A stretch of 64,000 bases of DNA, from assembly GCF_025998815.1 (NCBI RefSeq), contig NZ_AP026678.1, positions 2,852,001-2,916,000 of the forward strand. Direction: 5' to 3'. This DNA comes from Ignavibacterium sp. (GTDB taxonomy: Bacteria; Bacteroidota; Ignavibacteria; Ignavibacteriales; Ignavibacteriaceae). This document shows positions 16,184 through 25,809 of the stretch, piece after piece. Made by a program: the position numbers and the translations under genes. Within the stretch, counting starts at the first letter, position 1. Every line of letters begins with the position of its first letter. The notes beneath the pieces are model-generated. The model was given only the letters and a program-made list of their open reading frames with translations, searched no databases and was not told the origin of the DNA.

Positions 16184-19100
16184 ATGAAATTTTTCTTTAC
16201 TGCATTTCTGATTTTTACCTGTTCTGTTTCTTTCCCGCAACAGACATCAAGCAGGTTAACATTAATAACGGACACAAAAATTTATCCTGTTGAAACTTAT
16301 AACTCCAATGGAATTATCTATGTGGATGCAATTCAGTTCTTTAAGGGATTGGAATTTTTCATACAAAGAGATGTTAATACTCTAATCGCAGATTATGATA
16401 GTGTAACTATTGAAATCCATGCAGATAATCCATTCACCAAACTGAAAAATAAAAAAACTAACCAGGAGGAAATTTATCAATTAGCAGTAATTCCAAAGTT
16501 TGAGGGTGACAGACTTTTCATACCTCTGAAAGAATTTACATTTGTAATTAATCTTTACACGAAAAGGAATCTTCAGTTCATTAGTTCAACCAGAATTAGA
16601 GTTACAGATAAATCAGAAGAGTTTGTTCTCAGAGAACCAGAATTACCTATAAAATTATTATCGCTAAGCATTAAAGAAAGTGACGAAAAATCTGAGATCA
16701 GAATTCTAACAGACAGAAAAATTGAAAATCTGTACAATTATTATAAAGGGAAAGATCTTTTTATCTATTTATGGAATGTACGGGCAAAAACGGATTCATT
16801 AATTGAAAATGGTGATTGGTCAATTCTGAACAATTTGGTAATACAAAATGAGAAAGATTTTGTTCAGATTAAGGTATCATTGAAAATAGATGAGACCGTT
16901 ACCGAAATGTTGAAAGGTAAATCTGATAACGAAATTATTATCAGAATAGCCGAAAGAGATTTCGGAAGCTGGTACACAATTGAAAGCGACCACTTTAAAC
17001 TAATTTACAGAGATGCACACTCTCATCTAGCTGACTATTTGTTGAAATCTGCTGAAAATTCTTTTAAAGCTTTGAGCAGATTTTATGATTTTCATCCGAA
17101 CGAGAAAATCATTATTAACACTTACGATGTTAATGATTATGGTTTTGCTGCTACCACTTCAGTTCCACAAAATTATATCAGACTTGAAATTGAACCTTTA
17201 GAACCTGGCTATGAAGTTGTTCCGTATAACGAAAGATATCATTGGTTGCTAAGTCACGAATTAGTTCATGTTTTTGTAAATGATATGGATTCCGATTTTG
17301 AAGATGCACTTCGAAAAGTTTTTGGTAAAGTTAACCCGGATAAAACTCAGCCACTTACTACTTTTTACTCACTGATTACAAATCATAATAGGTACACACC
17401 AAGATGGCATCAGGAAGCAATCGCTGTTTTTTTTGAAACCTGGTTAAGCGGAGGATTTGGAAGAACTCTTGGCAATTTTGATGAAATGTATTTTCGCTCA
17501 AGAGTAGCTGATGGAATAGAATTCCCGACAGAAAATGAAATTGAGGAAATTGAATCTCACGAAACTGTTTTGCTCGAACATCTTTTTTATATGTATGGTG
17601 CCAGGTTTATCTCACATCTCGCAATTAAATATGGCGCCGAAAAAGTTATTGAGTGGTTCAATACAAAAAAATCAGAGTTTTATCCTTCTTACAAAGGAAA
17701 ATTTTATGATGTATTTGGTAAATCATTTTATGAGGAGTGGAAAGAATTCTCTGATAGAGAAGCTGAATTTCAAAAATCAAATATCCAAATTCTGAGCAGT
17801 ATAAAAACAACCGACATTCGTTATATCAATAAAGAATCTCTCGGTTGGGTTGGACAACCATACTTTGACAAAAAGAAAAACTCGATTCACTTTGTTTATC
17901 ACAAATCCGGTAAGTTAGCTTCGATGGGAACATTGAATCTTTACGATGGAACTATAAATGACTTTAGAACTCTACCTTCGCCTAGTATGATTCAAGTTGC
18001 TTCGTCTGCTTTCGATGAAGAGTATAATAATTTCTTCTACACGACAAATAATAATCAGTTATATAGAGATGTTCATCTGTTTAACCTCACACAGAAAAAA
18101 CATAGGGAATTATTTCCAGATTCAAGAGTGGGGCATTTAACAGTTGCGCAGAGTACTCACGAATTATTCGGAGTAAGACATTCGAGTGGAAAAGTTAGTC
18201 TCGTAAAAAGTAAATATCCTTATACAATTTTAGAAGTTCTTACCGTTTTCCCTTTAGGTGATGAACTTCAGCAGCTTGCAGCAAATCCGTCTGGTGATTT
18301 ACTCGCAGCAGTTTTGCACAAAGTTTCTGGTGAGCAATCCATAATTCTGATTGACTTGAAAAAACTTAACAGAGAAGAAGGACTTCAATATCTTAATATT
18401 ACTTCAGAAGGTACACCTGAAAATGTTTCCTGGTCTGAAGACGGAAAAACATTATACTGGAATGCTTACACAAATGGGGTTTCGAATATTTATAAAATGA
18501 ATATTGAGGATGGAAAAATTATTCCTGTCACGCATACCATAAAAGGTCTTTTCAGACCGATTGAGATAAGCAAAGATTCTCTGTTTGCTTTTGAATATTC
18601 GATAGAAGGATTTATTCCTGTTATCGTTCCGAATCAGAGAGTAGAAAAATTACCTGCAATTAATTATATGGGACAAAACATATTAAAAAAATCTCCCGAA
18701 GTTGCTGACTGGATGATTAAATATGACGATGGAAACATTGAGCAATACAAAATCAGCGATGAAAATAGTTACTTCAGTTTGAAGAACTTAAATCTTCAAA
18801 CATTCATTCCTGTAATCACCGGATTTCAGGATAGGAAAGTTCTTGGGATTTTTGCTCACATAACTGACCCACTTCTCATTCAGGAATTTGTTATTGAAAC
18901 GGGAGTTTCTCCATTTCAAGAAAAAAATCAGAAGCTGAGATATCATCTTAGAACCAAATATAACTTTAAGCAAAGATTTTCTCTGGCCTTTGACCACAAT
19001 GCACCGGATTTTTATGATTTATTCAATAAAAGAAAAAAATCGTTGTTAGGAAACCGCTCTGCAATTGGCTATACAGATTACATCGTTTTTGATAATCCAC

Positions 19101-19834
19101 TTAAGATAAAATATAATTCAGAGCTTTCTGTTTATACTGGGGTAAAATTTATTAACGATAACTTGCTTGAAATTAAAATTCCGGATTTTGCAGTATTTAA
19201 AACTGAACTTGATGTAAGAGATCTGAGAAAAACTATTGGTAGTGTAGATTGGGAGTACGGTAATCAATTGAGATTTAATATTATTGCGTATGCTTCGACT
19301 CCGGATGATCCAAAGTACGCAGTTGGAACTTACGCCGAATGGGATAATTACAATTTATTTTTGTTCAAACATAACGCTTTGCATCTAAAACTCTCAGCTG
19401 GCTATCACACAACTGATCCTGATCTTTTACAAGGATATTTTTATTTCGGTGGATTTGGTAACCGGGAAATTGAAAATGAACCGGTTAAACAATTTGAAAA
19501 AGTATTTCGATTTCCCGGAGTTCCTATTTATAGTATCGCAACTGATAAATTTCTTAAGTTAATGATTTCTAATAATCTTCCACCTATTAGAATTCCGAAT
19601 ATCGAATTATTTTCTCAATCACTTAAAAATATCAACATTTCAATTTACACGCAGGGATTACTTGTCAATTCTGAAATGAGTAAAAAGTTGGTTGATGTTG
19701 GAGCGCAGATTAATTTTATGTTTAACCACTGGTCTAATCTTGAATCGACATTCTCCGCAGGCATTGCTAAAGCTTGGTGGGATAATGGAAATAACTGGGA
19801 GTGGTTTCTTTCCTACAAATTACTTAAAGATTAG
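16184..19834 (+). CDS. Secreted/surface zinc metalloprotease with beta-propeller and barrel-like C-terminus
   Basis: About 1216 residues from ATG 16184 (a TTG lies at 16178). The signal peptide is KFFFTAFLIFTCSVSFPQ. A copper-amine-oxidase-like N-terminal region comes first. The peptidase-MA type metalloprotease domain follows, with zinc motif HELVH (His358, Glu359, His362) and a likely third ligand Glu411 in WHQEAIAVFFE, 52 residues later. Residues about 540-830 are TolB/PD40-like propeller blades (ENVSWSEDGKTLYWNAY). The C-terminal third is rich in alternating aromatic strands and ends WEWFLSYKLL, like an outer-membrane barrel. It lies downstream of the repeat-protein terminator, so it has its own expression. 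Cutting the tandem-repeat protein is a conceivable role but unsupported beyond proximity. Confidence 0.8.
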   Translation: MKFFFTAFLIFTCSVSFPQQTSSRLTLITDTKIYPVETYNSNGIIYVDAIQFFKGLEFFIQRDVNTLIADYDSVTIEIHADNPFTKLKNKKTNQEEIYQLAVIPKFEGDRLFIPLKEFTFVINLYTKRNLQFISSTRIRVTDKSEEFVLREPELPIKLLSLSIKESDEKSEIRILTDRKIENLYNYYKGKDLFIYLWNVRAKTDSLIENGDWSILNNLVIQNEKDFVQIKVSLKIDETVTEMLKGKSDNEIIIRIAERDFGSWYTIESDHFKLIYRDAHSHLADYLLKSAENSFKALSRFYDFHPNEKIIINTYDVNDYGFAATTSVPQNYIRLEIEPLEPGYEVVPYNERYHWLLSHELVHVFVNDMDSDFEDALRKVFGKVNPDKTQPLTTFYSLITNHNRYTPRWHQEAIAVFFETWLSGGFGRTLGNFDEMYFRSRVADGIEFPTENEIEEIESHETVLLEHLFYMYGARFISHLAIKYGAEKVIEWFNTKKSEFYPSYKGKFYDVFGKSFYEEWKEFSDREAEFQKSNIQILSSIKTTDIRYINKESLGWVGQPYFDKKKNSIHFVYHKSGKLASMGTLNLYDGTINDFRTLPSPSMIQVASSAFDEEYNNFFYTTNNNQLYRDVHLFNLTQKKHRELFPDSRVGHLTVAQSTHELFGVRHSSGKVSLVKSKYPYTILEVLTVFPLGDELQQLAANPSGDLLAAVLHKVSGEQSIILIDLKKLNREEGLQYLNITSEGTPENVSWSEDGKTLYWNAYTNGVSNIYKMNIEDGKIIPVTHTIKGLFRPIEISKDSLFAFEYSIEGFIPVIVPNQRVEKLPAINYMGQNILKKSPEVADWMIKYDDGNIEQYKISDENSYFSLKNLNLQTFIPVITGFQDRKVLGIFAHITDPLLIQEFVIETGVSPFQEKNQKLRYHLRTKYNFKQRFSLAFDHNAPDFYDLFNKRKKSLLGNRSAIGYTDYIVFDNPLKIKYNSELSVYTGVKFINDNLLEIKIPDFAVFKTELDVRDLRKTIGSVDWEYGNQLRFNIIAYASTPDDPKYAVGTYAEWDNYNLFLFKHNALHLKLSAGYHTTDPDLLQGYFYFGGFGNREIENEPVKQFEKVFRFPGVPIYSIATDKFLKLMISNNLPPIRIPNIELFSQSLKNINISIYTQGLLVNSEMSKKLVDVGAQINFMFNHWSNLESTFSAGIAKAWWDNGNNWEWFLSYKLLKD

Positions 19835-19946
19835 AAATTTTTTGAGTATTTTTTACCTGAGAGATTTGACAATTGCAATTTTTTTGCTTCATTTGGACGG
19901 TATTATTTTTGCCAACTTTCAATGTTTATTCTATATAATTTAACAG

Positions 19947-21254
19947 ATGAAATTTTCAGAATTTAAAAAAAATATAGACGCGGGACTTAAAACTTCGCTG
20001 ATTGAAGAGGAAAGCACTGAGCGAACAAAAAATCTTGAAATAATATTAAATATTATTAATAGCATAAACCGTTCTTTGGTTCTGGAAGATGTTTTAGAAC
20101 TCGTTCTTAAAAATGCTATCCGCCTCACAAATTCAGAGCGAGGTTTTATAGTTCTCAAATCTCCGACTGGTAAACTCGAATTCAAACTTGGTCTGGACTC
20201 CAATAATAAAGAATTACCGGAAGAACTTTTCCAGGTTAGTTCCTCAGTCGTAGAAGATGTTTTTTACAACGGGCAATCCAGATTTATTGAAGGTGCCCAA
20301 AGTGATGCAATGTTTGTCCCTTCGAAAAGTATTGTACGACTTGACCTTCAGACAATTCTCTGCTCACCATTGATTACAGACGGACAAAAAATTGGTGTCA
20401 TCTATGTTGATAGCAAACGACTTCATAAGATTAAAGAAAAAGATATAACAAACACTTTTGAAATTCTTGCAGGACAAGCTGCGAGTGCTATAAGAAATGC
20501 ACAATTATACAATGCTCAGTTAAATGCAAACAAAGCACTACAGGAAGCAAATGAACAATTAGTAAAAGCTGAGAGAAAAGCACTTAAATCAAGTATTGAT
20601 TCTGAAATTGGTCAGTCATTGCAATCGCTTGTTCACCTCGCTTTACTTGAAGGAGAAAGTTTGTACCGAATGATAGATGATATTCAAAAGCTGTTTGAAA
20701 AACGTCCGGAGTTTAAAGACTCAATAATCTTTGACAGACTTAAATTAAAAGCTAAAATTTCAACAGATAGTATCAGAAGCATTCAGAAATATGCACAGGT
20801 ATTGCTCGAAACATCATTAATGAACCTTGTGAAAGATACAAATGATTTGAACAAGACAGTTCAGTCTGTGATTAAGTATCTTGTGCCGATGAAAAAATTT
20901 CAACTTGCTACTTTTAATACAGAACTCACGAATATTCCTCCTTGTAGTTTTGATTCTGAACAGATACAGCATGTTCTTGTTCATCTTATTACTAATTCAG
21001 TTAATGCAAAAAAGGATGCAACGATCACAATCAAGTCATTTACTTCTGATGATTATAATCACATTATAATTCAGGATGATGGGCCAGGAATGCCTTCAGA
21101 AATAAAAGACGATATTGTGAATAATTACACTCCGAGAAATAATAGTTACGGTTTATTTTTGTGTAAGAGTATTATCGAAAAACATAATGGTGAGATGAAA
21201 TTTTTAGATGTTGAAAAAGGAACAGCAATTCAGATATCATTGCCTCTGAAATAA
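19947..21254 (+). CDS. GAF-domain histidine-kinase-like protein lacking the phospho-acceptor His
   Basis: A 435-residue cytoplasmic sensor protein. A GAF domain (about 25-190) is recognisable by LVLKNAIRLTNSERGFIVLK and the ending IGVIYVDSKRL. A short coiled coil (KALQEANEQLVKAERKA) leads into the dimerisation helices. There the usual H-E-I-N-N-P box reads SIDSEIGQSL, so the phosphorylatable histidine appears lost. The C-terminal HATPase keeps the N-box (HLITNSVNAKKDA), G1 DDGPGMP and G2 YGLFLCKSIIE. It is followed 3 bases later by a complete kinase, with which it may form a heteromeric sensor. Ligand and partner are unknown. Confidence 0.85.
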   Translation: MKFSEFKKNIDAGLKTSLIEEESTERTKNLEIILNIINSINRSLVLEDVLELVLKNAIRLTNSERGFIVLKSPTGKLEFKLGLDSNNKELPEELFQVSSSVVEDVFYNGQSRFIEGAQSDAMFVPSKSIVRLDLQTILCSPLITDGQKIGVIYVDSKRLHKIKEKDITNTFEILAGQAASAIRNAQLYNAQLNANKALQEANEQLVKAERKALKSSIDSEIGQSLQSLVHLALLEGESLYRMIDDIQKLFEKRPEFKDSIIFDRLKLKAKISTDSIRSIQKYAQVLLETSLMNLVKDTNDLNKTVQSVIKYLVPMKKFQLATFNTELTNIPPCSFDSEQIQHVLVHLITNSVNAKKDATITIKSFTSDDYNHIIIQDDGPGMPSEIKDDIVNNYTPRNNSYGLFLCKSIIEKHNGEMKFLDVEKGTAIQISLPLK

Positions 21255-21257
21255 TTT

Positions 21258-22778
21258 ATGGATGAACTGAGAAAATATTTAGAGATATTATACAATCGAT
21301 TACTTTTTCCTGTTGAAGTAATTGACAGCGAGGGAAGAATAATCTATGTAAATGAAGCTTTCACTTTAATGTGGGGATTTTCTCAGGATGAACTTATTGA
21401 ATACTCTGTTTTTAATGATCTTGTGATGAGAGAGCAGGGTAAAATCAGTTTAATTAGTGAGGCATTAAATAATCTTTCACAAAAAACAATAGAACATTTT
21501 GAGGATTCATTACTTCGTTCACATCATAATGTAGTTCCTCTTATAAAAACCAGTGTATTTGGATTTGAAAATAATGGCGAAAGATATGCAGTGCTTATTC
21601 ACGAAGATGTAACAGAGCAGGTTCTTACCGGCGAGGAAATAAAAAGGGCTAGAGATGCGAGTAAAGAAGCTGAAAGATTAAAAAATAATTTTCTGAATGT
21701 GCTATCTCACGAACTGCGAACTCCACTTAATATTATTCTGGGTTATTCGTCTCTCATAAAAGAAAATCTTTCTGATAAAATAAGCACAGAGGATAAGATT
21801 TATCTCGATAACCTTCACAGTGGAAGCGAAAGATTATTTAATACCATAAATCAGATGCTTGAGTTTGCTCATATTGAAGCTGGCAATTATTCAATTACTA
21901 TTGAAACAGCAGATTTGGTGGGAATAATTCAGGGAAGTTTAGCTCAGTATGAAGAAGCAGCACGATCAAAAGGATTGGAAATAAGAACTAATTTCGTTCA
22001 CAAAAAAGTTTTCGTTGATACTGATGTTCAATGCACTATGAATGCATTTAATAATCTGCTCAGTAATGCCGTTAAATTCACCAATCAGGGATTTATTGAA
22101 GTTGAAGTAGATGTAATGGAAGATAAGAATCTGGCTCTTTGCAGAGTACGTGATTCAGGCATAGGAATATCTACAAAATATCTTGATCATCTTTTCCAAC
22201 CATTCAGTCAGGAAGATTTGAATATAGGAAGAAGCTATGAAGGAAACGGACTTGGATTGGCACTAGCCAAAAGATATCTTGAAAAAGTCGGTGGTTCTCT
22301 TCTTGTTGATAGCATAAAAGGAGTCGGTTCAACTTTTACTTTTACTCTTCCGCTTACATCATCGAGTAAGATTAAATATGATGATAAAGAAGAAGCAGAA
22401 ATTCTTGCATCCAAAAAAATTCTTATGCTTGATAATGTCGGCGAAACTTATGAGCTGATAAGAGCATTTCTGAAAAGGGATTATCAGATAGTTAATTATA
22501 CTTTAAGGGATTTCAGAATAGAATTAACACGCGATAATTCTTTCAGTCATATTGTCTTTGATGTTGAGAAGAATTTCTGGCAGCAGGCAATTCTGATTTG
22601 TAAGGACATAAAGAAAAATGATCCTTACAAGAGACCTATAATTGTTATCTCAAGTGAATTCATCGAAGAAAAAATCAGAGAATTTTATAACGCCGGTGCG
22701 AATAAATTTCTTATTAAACCTTTCGGAAAATCAGAACTTGTTAAAGTTCTCGACGAAGCAAAAGAGTACTCACTTTAG
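21258..22778 (+). CDS. PAS-histidine kinase with C-terminal receiver domain (hybrid)
   Basis: A 506-residue soluble hybrid kinase. It has a PAS domain (about 8-125; IDSEGRIIYVNEAFTLMWGF) and HisKA with His151 in VLSHELRTPLNIILGYS. The HATPase has an N-box NNLLSNAVKF, G1 RDSGIGIS, F-box FQPFSQED and G2 GNGLGLALAKRYLEK. A receiver-like domain (about 385-506) has a weak acidic pocket (ILMLDNVGE), a possible phospho-Asp in HIVFDVEKN and the conserved Lys in FLIKPFG. No transmembrane segment is seen. It is probably co-transcribed with the preceding GAF protein. Its last 9 bases overlap the end of the convergent crtW gene. Confidence 0.9.
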   Translation: MDELRKYLEILYNRLLFPVEVIDSEGRIIYVNEAFTLMWGFSQDELIEYSVFNDLVMREQGKISLISEALNNLSQKTIEHFEDSLLRSHHNVVPLIKTSVFGFENNGERYAVLIHEDVTEQVLTGEEIKRARDASKEAERLKNNFLNVLSHELRTPLNIILGYSSLIKENLSDKISTEDKIYLDNLHSGSERLFNTINQMLEFAHIEAGNYSITIETADLVGIIQGSLAQYEEAARSKGLEIRTNFVHKKVFVDTDVQCTMNAFNNLLSNAVKFTNQGFIEVEVDVMEDKNLALCRVRDSGIGISTKYLDHLFQPFSQEDLNIGRSYEGNGLGLALAKRYLEKVGGSLLVDSIKGVGSTFTFTLPLTSSSKIKYDDKEEAEILASKKILMLDNVGETYELIRAFLKRDYQIVNYTLRDFRIELTRDNSFSHIVFDVEKNFWQQAILICKDIKKNDPYKRPIIVISSEFIEEKIREFYNAGANKFLIKPFGKSELVKVLDEAKEYSL

Positions 22779-23444
22779 TTGATACAACTTCCACCACGGT
22801 GTGTGTGGTGATTCGTGATGCTCGTGATGATATCCAAAAAAGTAGCAAGTCAACATTGCAATTAAATGATTCTTCTTTAATGTTCTTGCGTTGTGTGGTT
22901 GCATCTCATCTGTGTGAGGTTTTTTATGAGGCAGATAAGTCCCAAAATAAAAAAGCTGAAATGTTCCAAGAAAAGCAGGAACTACCCAAAACATCCAGAT
23001 AGAAATTTCATCAAACCAGATTTTCAATACATTAAATGCAATTGCCATAACTATAAGCTGAGTAACGGTTGTGTATCTATACAGAAATGTTAACCACCAC
23101 AAGAAAAAATTTTGCGACTTGGTATTAAAGTCAGGATCTTTTTCTTCACCCGGATGTTTGTGATGCATAAAATGATTTTTTATTAATCTGTTGTAAGACA
23201 TTCCTGCGAAAAGAAAAGTAGCTATTCTTCCAACCCAATCATTTACGATTCTGTTTTTAGAAACAGTTCGATGCATCGCATCGTGTCCGGTTATAAATAA
23301 TCCGGTATAGAGATATGCCTGAATTAAAATGTGTAAATAAAACAAAGGTGAAGAAAAATTAACCTCTGCAAAATTTAAAATGTAAAAAAGATGTAACGCC
23401 CAGATAGAAATAATTGTGATTGCTATTAAAACTCCCATATTCAC
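22770..23444 (-). CDS. crtW: Carotenoid 4-ketolase, CrtW type
   Basis: A 224-residue integral-membrane di-iron oxygenase of the fatty-acid-desaturase superfamily. The three histidine boxes are HDAMH (about 53-57), HHKHP (about 94-98) and HHEHH near the C-terminus. With PHKKPHTDEMQPHNA these match CrtW beta-carotene ketolases. Translation starts at GTG 23444, overlapping the upstream stop as GTGA, or at ATG 23438. As the last gene of the carotenoid cluster it should place a keto group at C-4 of the beta ring. A CrtZ-like hydroxylase role is less likely. Confidence 0.85.
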   Translation of the reverse strand: MNMGVLIAITIISIWALHLFYILNFAEVNFSSPLFYLHILIQAYLYTGLFITGHDAMHRTVSKNRIVNDWVGRIATFLFAGMSYNRLIKNHFMHHKHPGEEKDPDFNTKSQNFFLWWLTFLYRYTTVTQLIVMAIAFNVLKIWFDEISIWMFWVVPAFLGTFQLFYFGTYLPHKKPHTDEMQPHNARTLKKNHLIAMLTCYFFGYHHEHHESPHTPWWKLYQLK

Positions 23445-24088
23445 CTCATAAAGACAAAAAGAATTATGAAAAAAATAAATTGCGTTGCAAAAAATTTAAT
23501 CGGTAAATCAGATTTAAGTTTAATACCCATTCTAAAATATAAAATTGTAAATATCATTGAAATGAAAAACCAGGCAAGATAATTCTGCAACGGGACAGAA
23601 ATATCAGACCAGTTCCAGTAACCTAGTTTTATTGCAGATGGTTCCATAAAAAAATCAAATACAGTTGCCATCAGTGAAGCTGAAATAATTATCATTACTT
23701 TCTTATTAAGAAATTTTTCTGATAAAAGAATTGCTCCAAGAATTACCATTGTCCAATTAAATCCGATTATAACCGGAACATCAAGAAACTTTAAACCAAG
23801 TGTATCACCATACCAGTAAGAACCGAAAACCAGACCTGTCTTAACACCAATTACTTCTAAAGAAAATGTTGTTACATAAGTTAAAATTATCCAAGCTAAA
23901 AAATTTTTATTTGCTTTACTTAAAGAAGAAAACAAAACAACTCCGCCTGTAATCAATAAAGTCAATGGTGTAAGAAGTTTCATATAGTTTATAAGAGAGC
24001 TGGTAAGATGCCCGATAATTCCTACTGTATAAATCAGATAAATAAATATTTCTTCTTTAGTAAAAGTTAAATTCGTCTTTCTTTCCAT
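23441..24088 (-). CDS. cruF: Carotenoid biosynthesis membrane protein, CruF-like 1',2'-hydratase
   Basis: A 215-residue protein with about seven hydrophobic spans, matching the carotenoid-biosynthesis family (PF04240) that includes CruF and bisanhydrobacterioruberin hydratase. Typical conserved stretches are VIGVKTGLVFGSYWYGDTLGL and TVFDFFMEPSAIKLGYWNW. CruF hydrates the psi end of gamma-carotene-like carotenoids to give a 1'-hydroxyl, the site later glycosylated. The gene overlaps the glycosyltransferase by 22 bp and crtW by 4 bp. Family assignment is good; the exact substrate is inferred from the cluster. Confidence 0.8.
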   Translation of the reverse strand: MERKTNLTFTKEEIFIYLIYTVGIIGHLTSSLINYMKLLTPLTLLITGGVVLFSSLSKANKNFLAWIILTYVTTFSLEVIGVKTGLVFGSYWYGDTLGLKFLDVPVIIGFNWTMVILGAILLSEKFLNKKVMIIISASLMATVFDFFMEPSAIKLGYWNWSDISVPLQNYLAWFFISMIFTILYFRMGIKLKSDLPIKFFATQFIFFIILFVFMR

Positions 24089-25158
24089 TCGAGTTTTCCA
24101 CTATAGGTTTTATAAACTGAAATTATTCCCACAACAAAAACAAAAATCATTTGTATTGGATGTAAAAGTAAATTAGCAAAAACATTTTGCTTGCTTTTAA
24201 TTGAAATAAATATTCTTGAAAAAATTATAAGAGTAAGAAGTAAAACCGAATAAAATAAATTTTCCCATATCATCAAAGGAATTAACGAAGCAAGTGTTAT
24301 TAGTGAGACAAATAAAAGAAAAGTTAATCCGCTTGTATTGAATCCCGGGAAAAAATTTTTTGAAAATCCATTGATTGCATCTTTCAAATTGGAATACATT
24401 CTGCAGAAAACAAAATTACCTCCCAGAAGTGTTTTTATCTTAATACCATTTGATTTACAAAGTCGTGCAAACTCCATATCCTCGACAGGTTTATTTTTGA
24501 CACTGCTGTGCCCACCAATTTTGTGATAAATGTTTTTTCTCCACAGAATAAACTGACCATTAGCTGCAACAAAAGATTTGTTATTTGATTTGTGAACTAA
24601 TATCAAAGGTAAAAATCCCAAAAGTAACCAATTCATTAATGGAACAATTAACCACTCCGAAAATGATTTGATAATCTGCGTCGGGAAAACAGATAACATT
24701 CCGGCTTCAGAAAAATTCATTTCGTTGATTGCTGATGTAACAGCTTTTTCATTCAGTCTAACATCAGCATCGATGAATAGTAAATATTCACCACTTGCTT
24801 CCTTAGCGAGTTGATGACAAGCCCAATTCTTTCCAAGCCAACCTTCGGGTAAATCAGAGCCATTTATTATTTTGATTTTATCAGAAAAGTGTTGAAGCAA
24901 TTCATAAGTTCTGTCAGTTGAATTATCATTAAGTACAACAATCTCTTTGTTTGAATATGTTTGATGAAGACAGCTTTTCACACAATCTGATATATTATGC
25001 TCTTCATTTCTGGCAGGAATAAGAATTGAAACTAGCTTTGATTCTTCTTTCAATTCGAATTTGTCTTCAATAACAGGCGCAGTAAAAAAATTAATAATTG
25101 AAACTACAAAGATTATTGAAACAATAACTGCAGAGATTATATAAACAATCGTAATCAT
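24067..25158 (-). CDS. Family 2 glycosyltransferase, probable carotenoid glycosyltransferase (CruC-like)
   Basis: A 363-residue membrane-anchored GT2 enzyme. An N-terminal span (about 1-25) leads into the GT-A fold with SILIPARNEEHNISDCVKSC and the metal-binding DxD-like LFIDADVRL. The acceptor region has GGHSSVKNKPVEDMEFARL, with the ED motif. C-terminal hydrophobic spans (about 270-350) follow. Its place between the acyltransferase (3-bp gap) and CruF-like genes parallels CruC, which glycosylates the 1'-OH of chlorobactene in Chlorobi. The donor sugar cannot be read from the sequence. Confidence 0.8.
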   Translation of the reverse strand: MITIVYIISAVIVSIIFVVSIINFFTAPVIEDKFELKEESKLVSILIPARNEEHNISDCVKSCLHQTYSNKEIVVLNDNSTDRTYELLQHFSDKIKIINGSDLPEGWLGKNWACHQLAKEASGEYLLFIDADVRLNEKAVTSAINEMNFSEAGMLSVFPTQIIKSFSEWLIVPLMNWLLLGFLPLILVHKSNNKSFVAANGQFILWRKNIYHKIGGHSSVKNKPVEDMEFARLCKSNGIKIKTLLGGNFVFCRMYSNLKDAINGFSKNFFPGFNTSGLTFLLFVSLITLASLIPLMIWENLFYSVLLLTLIIFSRIFISIKSKQNVFANLLLHPIQMIFVFVVGIISVYKTYSGKLEWKERRI

Positions 25159-25161
25159 AGA

Positions 25162-25809
25162 TTAAAAAATACTCTCACCTTCAGTTGATAAAACATTCTT
25201 TAGCTTATTTATGTTTTCATTGAACCTTTCTGACAAAACTTCTTTATCATTTTTGATTTCTGATGACTGAATCAATTTATCTGTTCTGGTTAAGATAAAA
25301 GGCAGTTTTTCATTTGAATAAAATATTTTATTAGCGACAGGAAGAATATCAAATTCTTTTGATAAATACCTTGCAAGAAATTCAATTCCTTCGTTATAGT
25401 TCAGAGAAGTTTTTTCAAATGGTTCAATTTCTCCTTGTGGAAAAATAACAACACAGTTATCGGGATTCTCAAGTAAATCTAATGTATAGCGCAATGTAGC
25501 AACAGTAGATTGCTTGTTAGCGGGATTTGTAGAAAAGCATCCAATCTTTTGAAAGAACCAATATCTCCGCAACTGATTTTCAAGCATCATAATAAAAATT
25601 TTTTTATTCGTTTTCTTCTTAAGTAAAAAATAAACAAAGAATCCATCCCACCACGAAAAATGATTTGGCGCTACAACAAGACTTCTCTCAGGTGATGTTT
25701 CAGGAAAAGAATTTATTAATCTGAAATCCTTAAAATATTTTTTTAATAATCTTTCAATATAAAAATCGAATACTAACAAAGCCCACTTTTTTCTTTCTGC
25801 TTTAATCAT
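25162..25809 (-). CDS. PlsC-type acyltransferase, probable carotenoid glycoside acyltransferase (CruD-like)
   Basis: A 215-residue acyltransferase of the lysophospholipid family. It has the HX4D catalytic motif NHFSWWDG (about 52-59) and the later block VVIFPQGEIEPF. It lacks a strong membrane anchor. By position in the carotenoid cluster it most likely adds a fatty acid to the sugar of a carotenoid glycoside, as CruD does in green sulfur bacteria; general phospholipid acylation remains possible. Its ATG overlaps the crtD-like stop as ATGA. Confidence 0.78.
   Translation of the reverse strand: MIKAERKKWALLVFDFYIERLLKKYFKDFRLINSFPETSPERSLVVAPNHFSWWDGFFVYFLLKKKTNKKIFIMMLENQLRRYWFFQKIGCFSTNPANKQSTVATLRYTLDLLENPDNCVVIFPQGEIEPFEKTSLNYNEGIEFLARYLSKEFDILPVANKIFYSNEKLPFILTRTDKLIQSSEIKNDKEVLSERFNENINKLKNVLSTEGESIF

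Noticed and set aside
19867-19939. TTGACA and TATAAT words before the GAF-kinase-like gene as a sigma-70 promoter
   Set aside because: The two words that look best are not at an acceptable spacing from each other, and TATAAT would put the start at the start codon; support is too weak to annotate.
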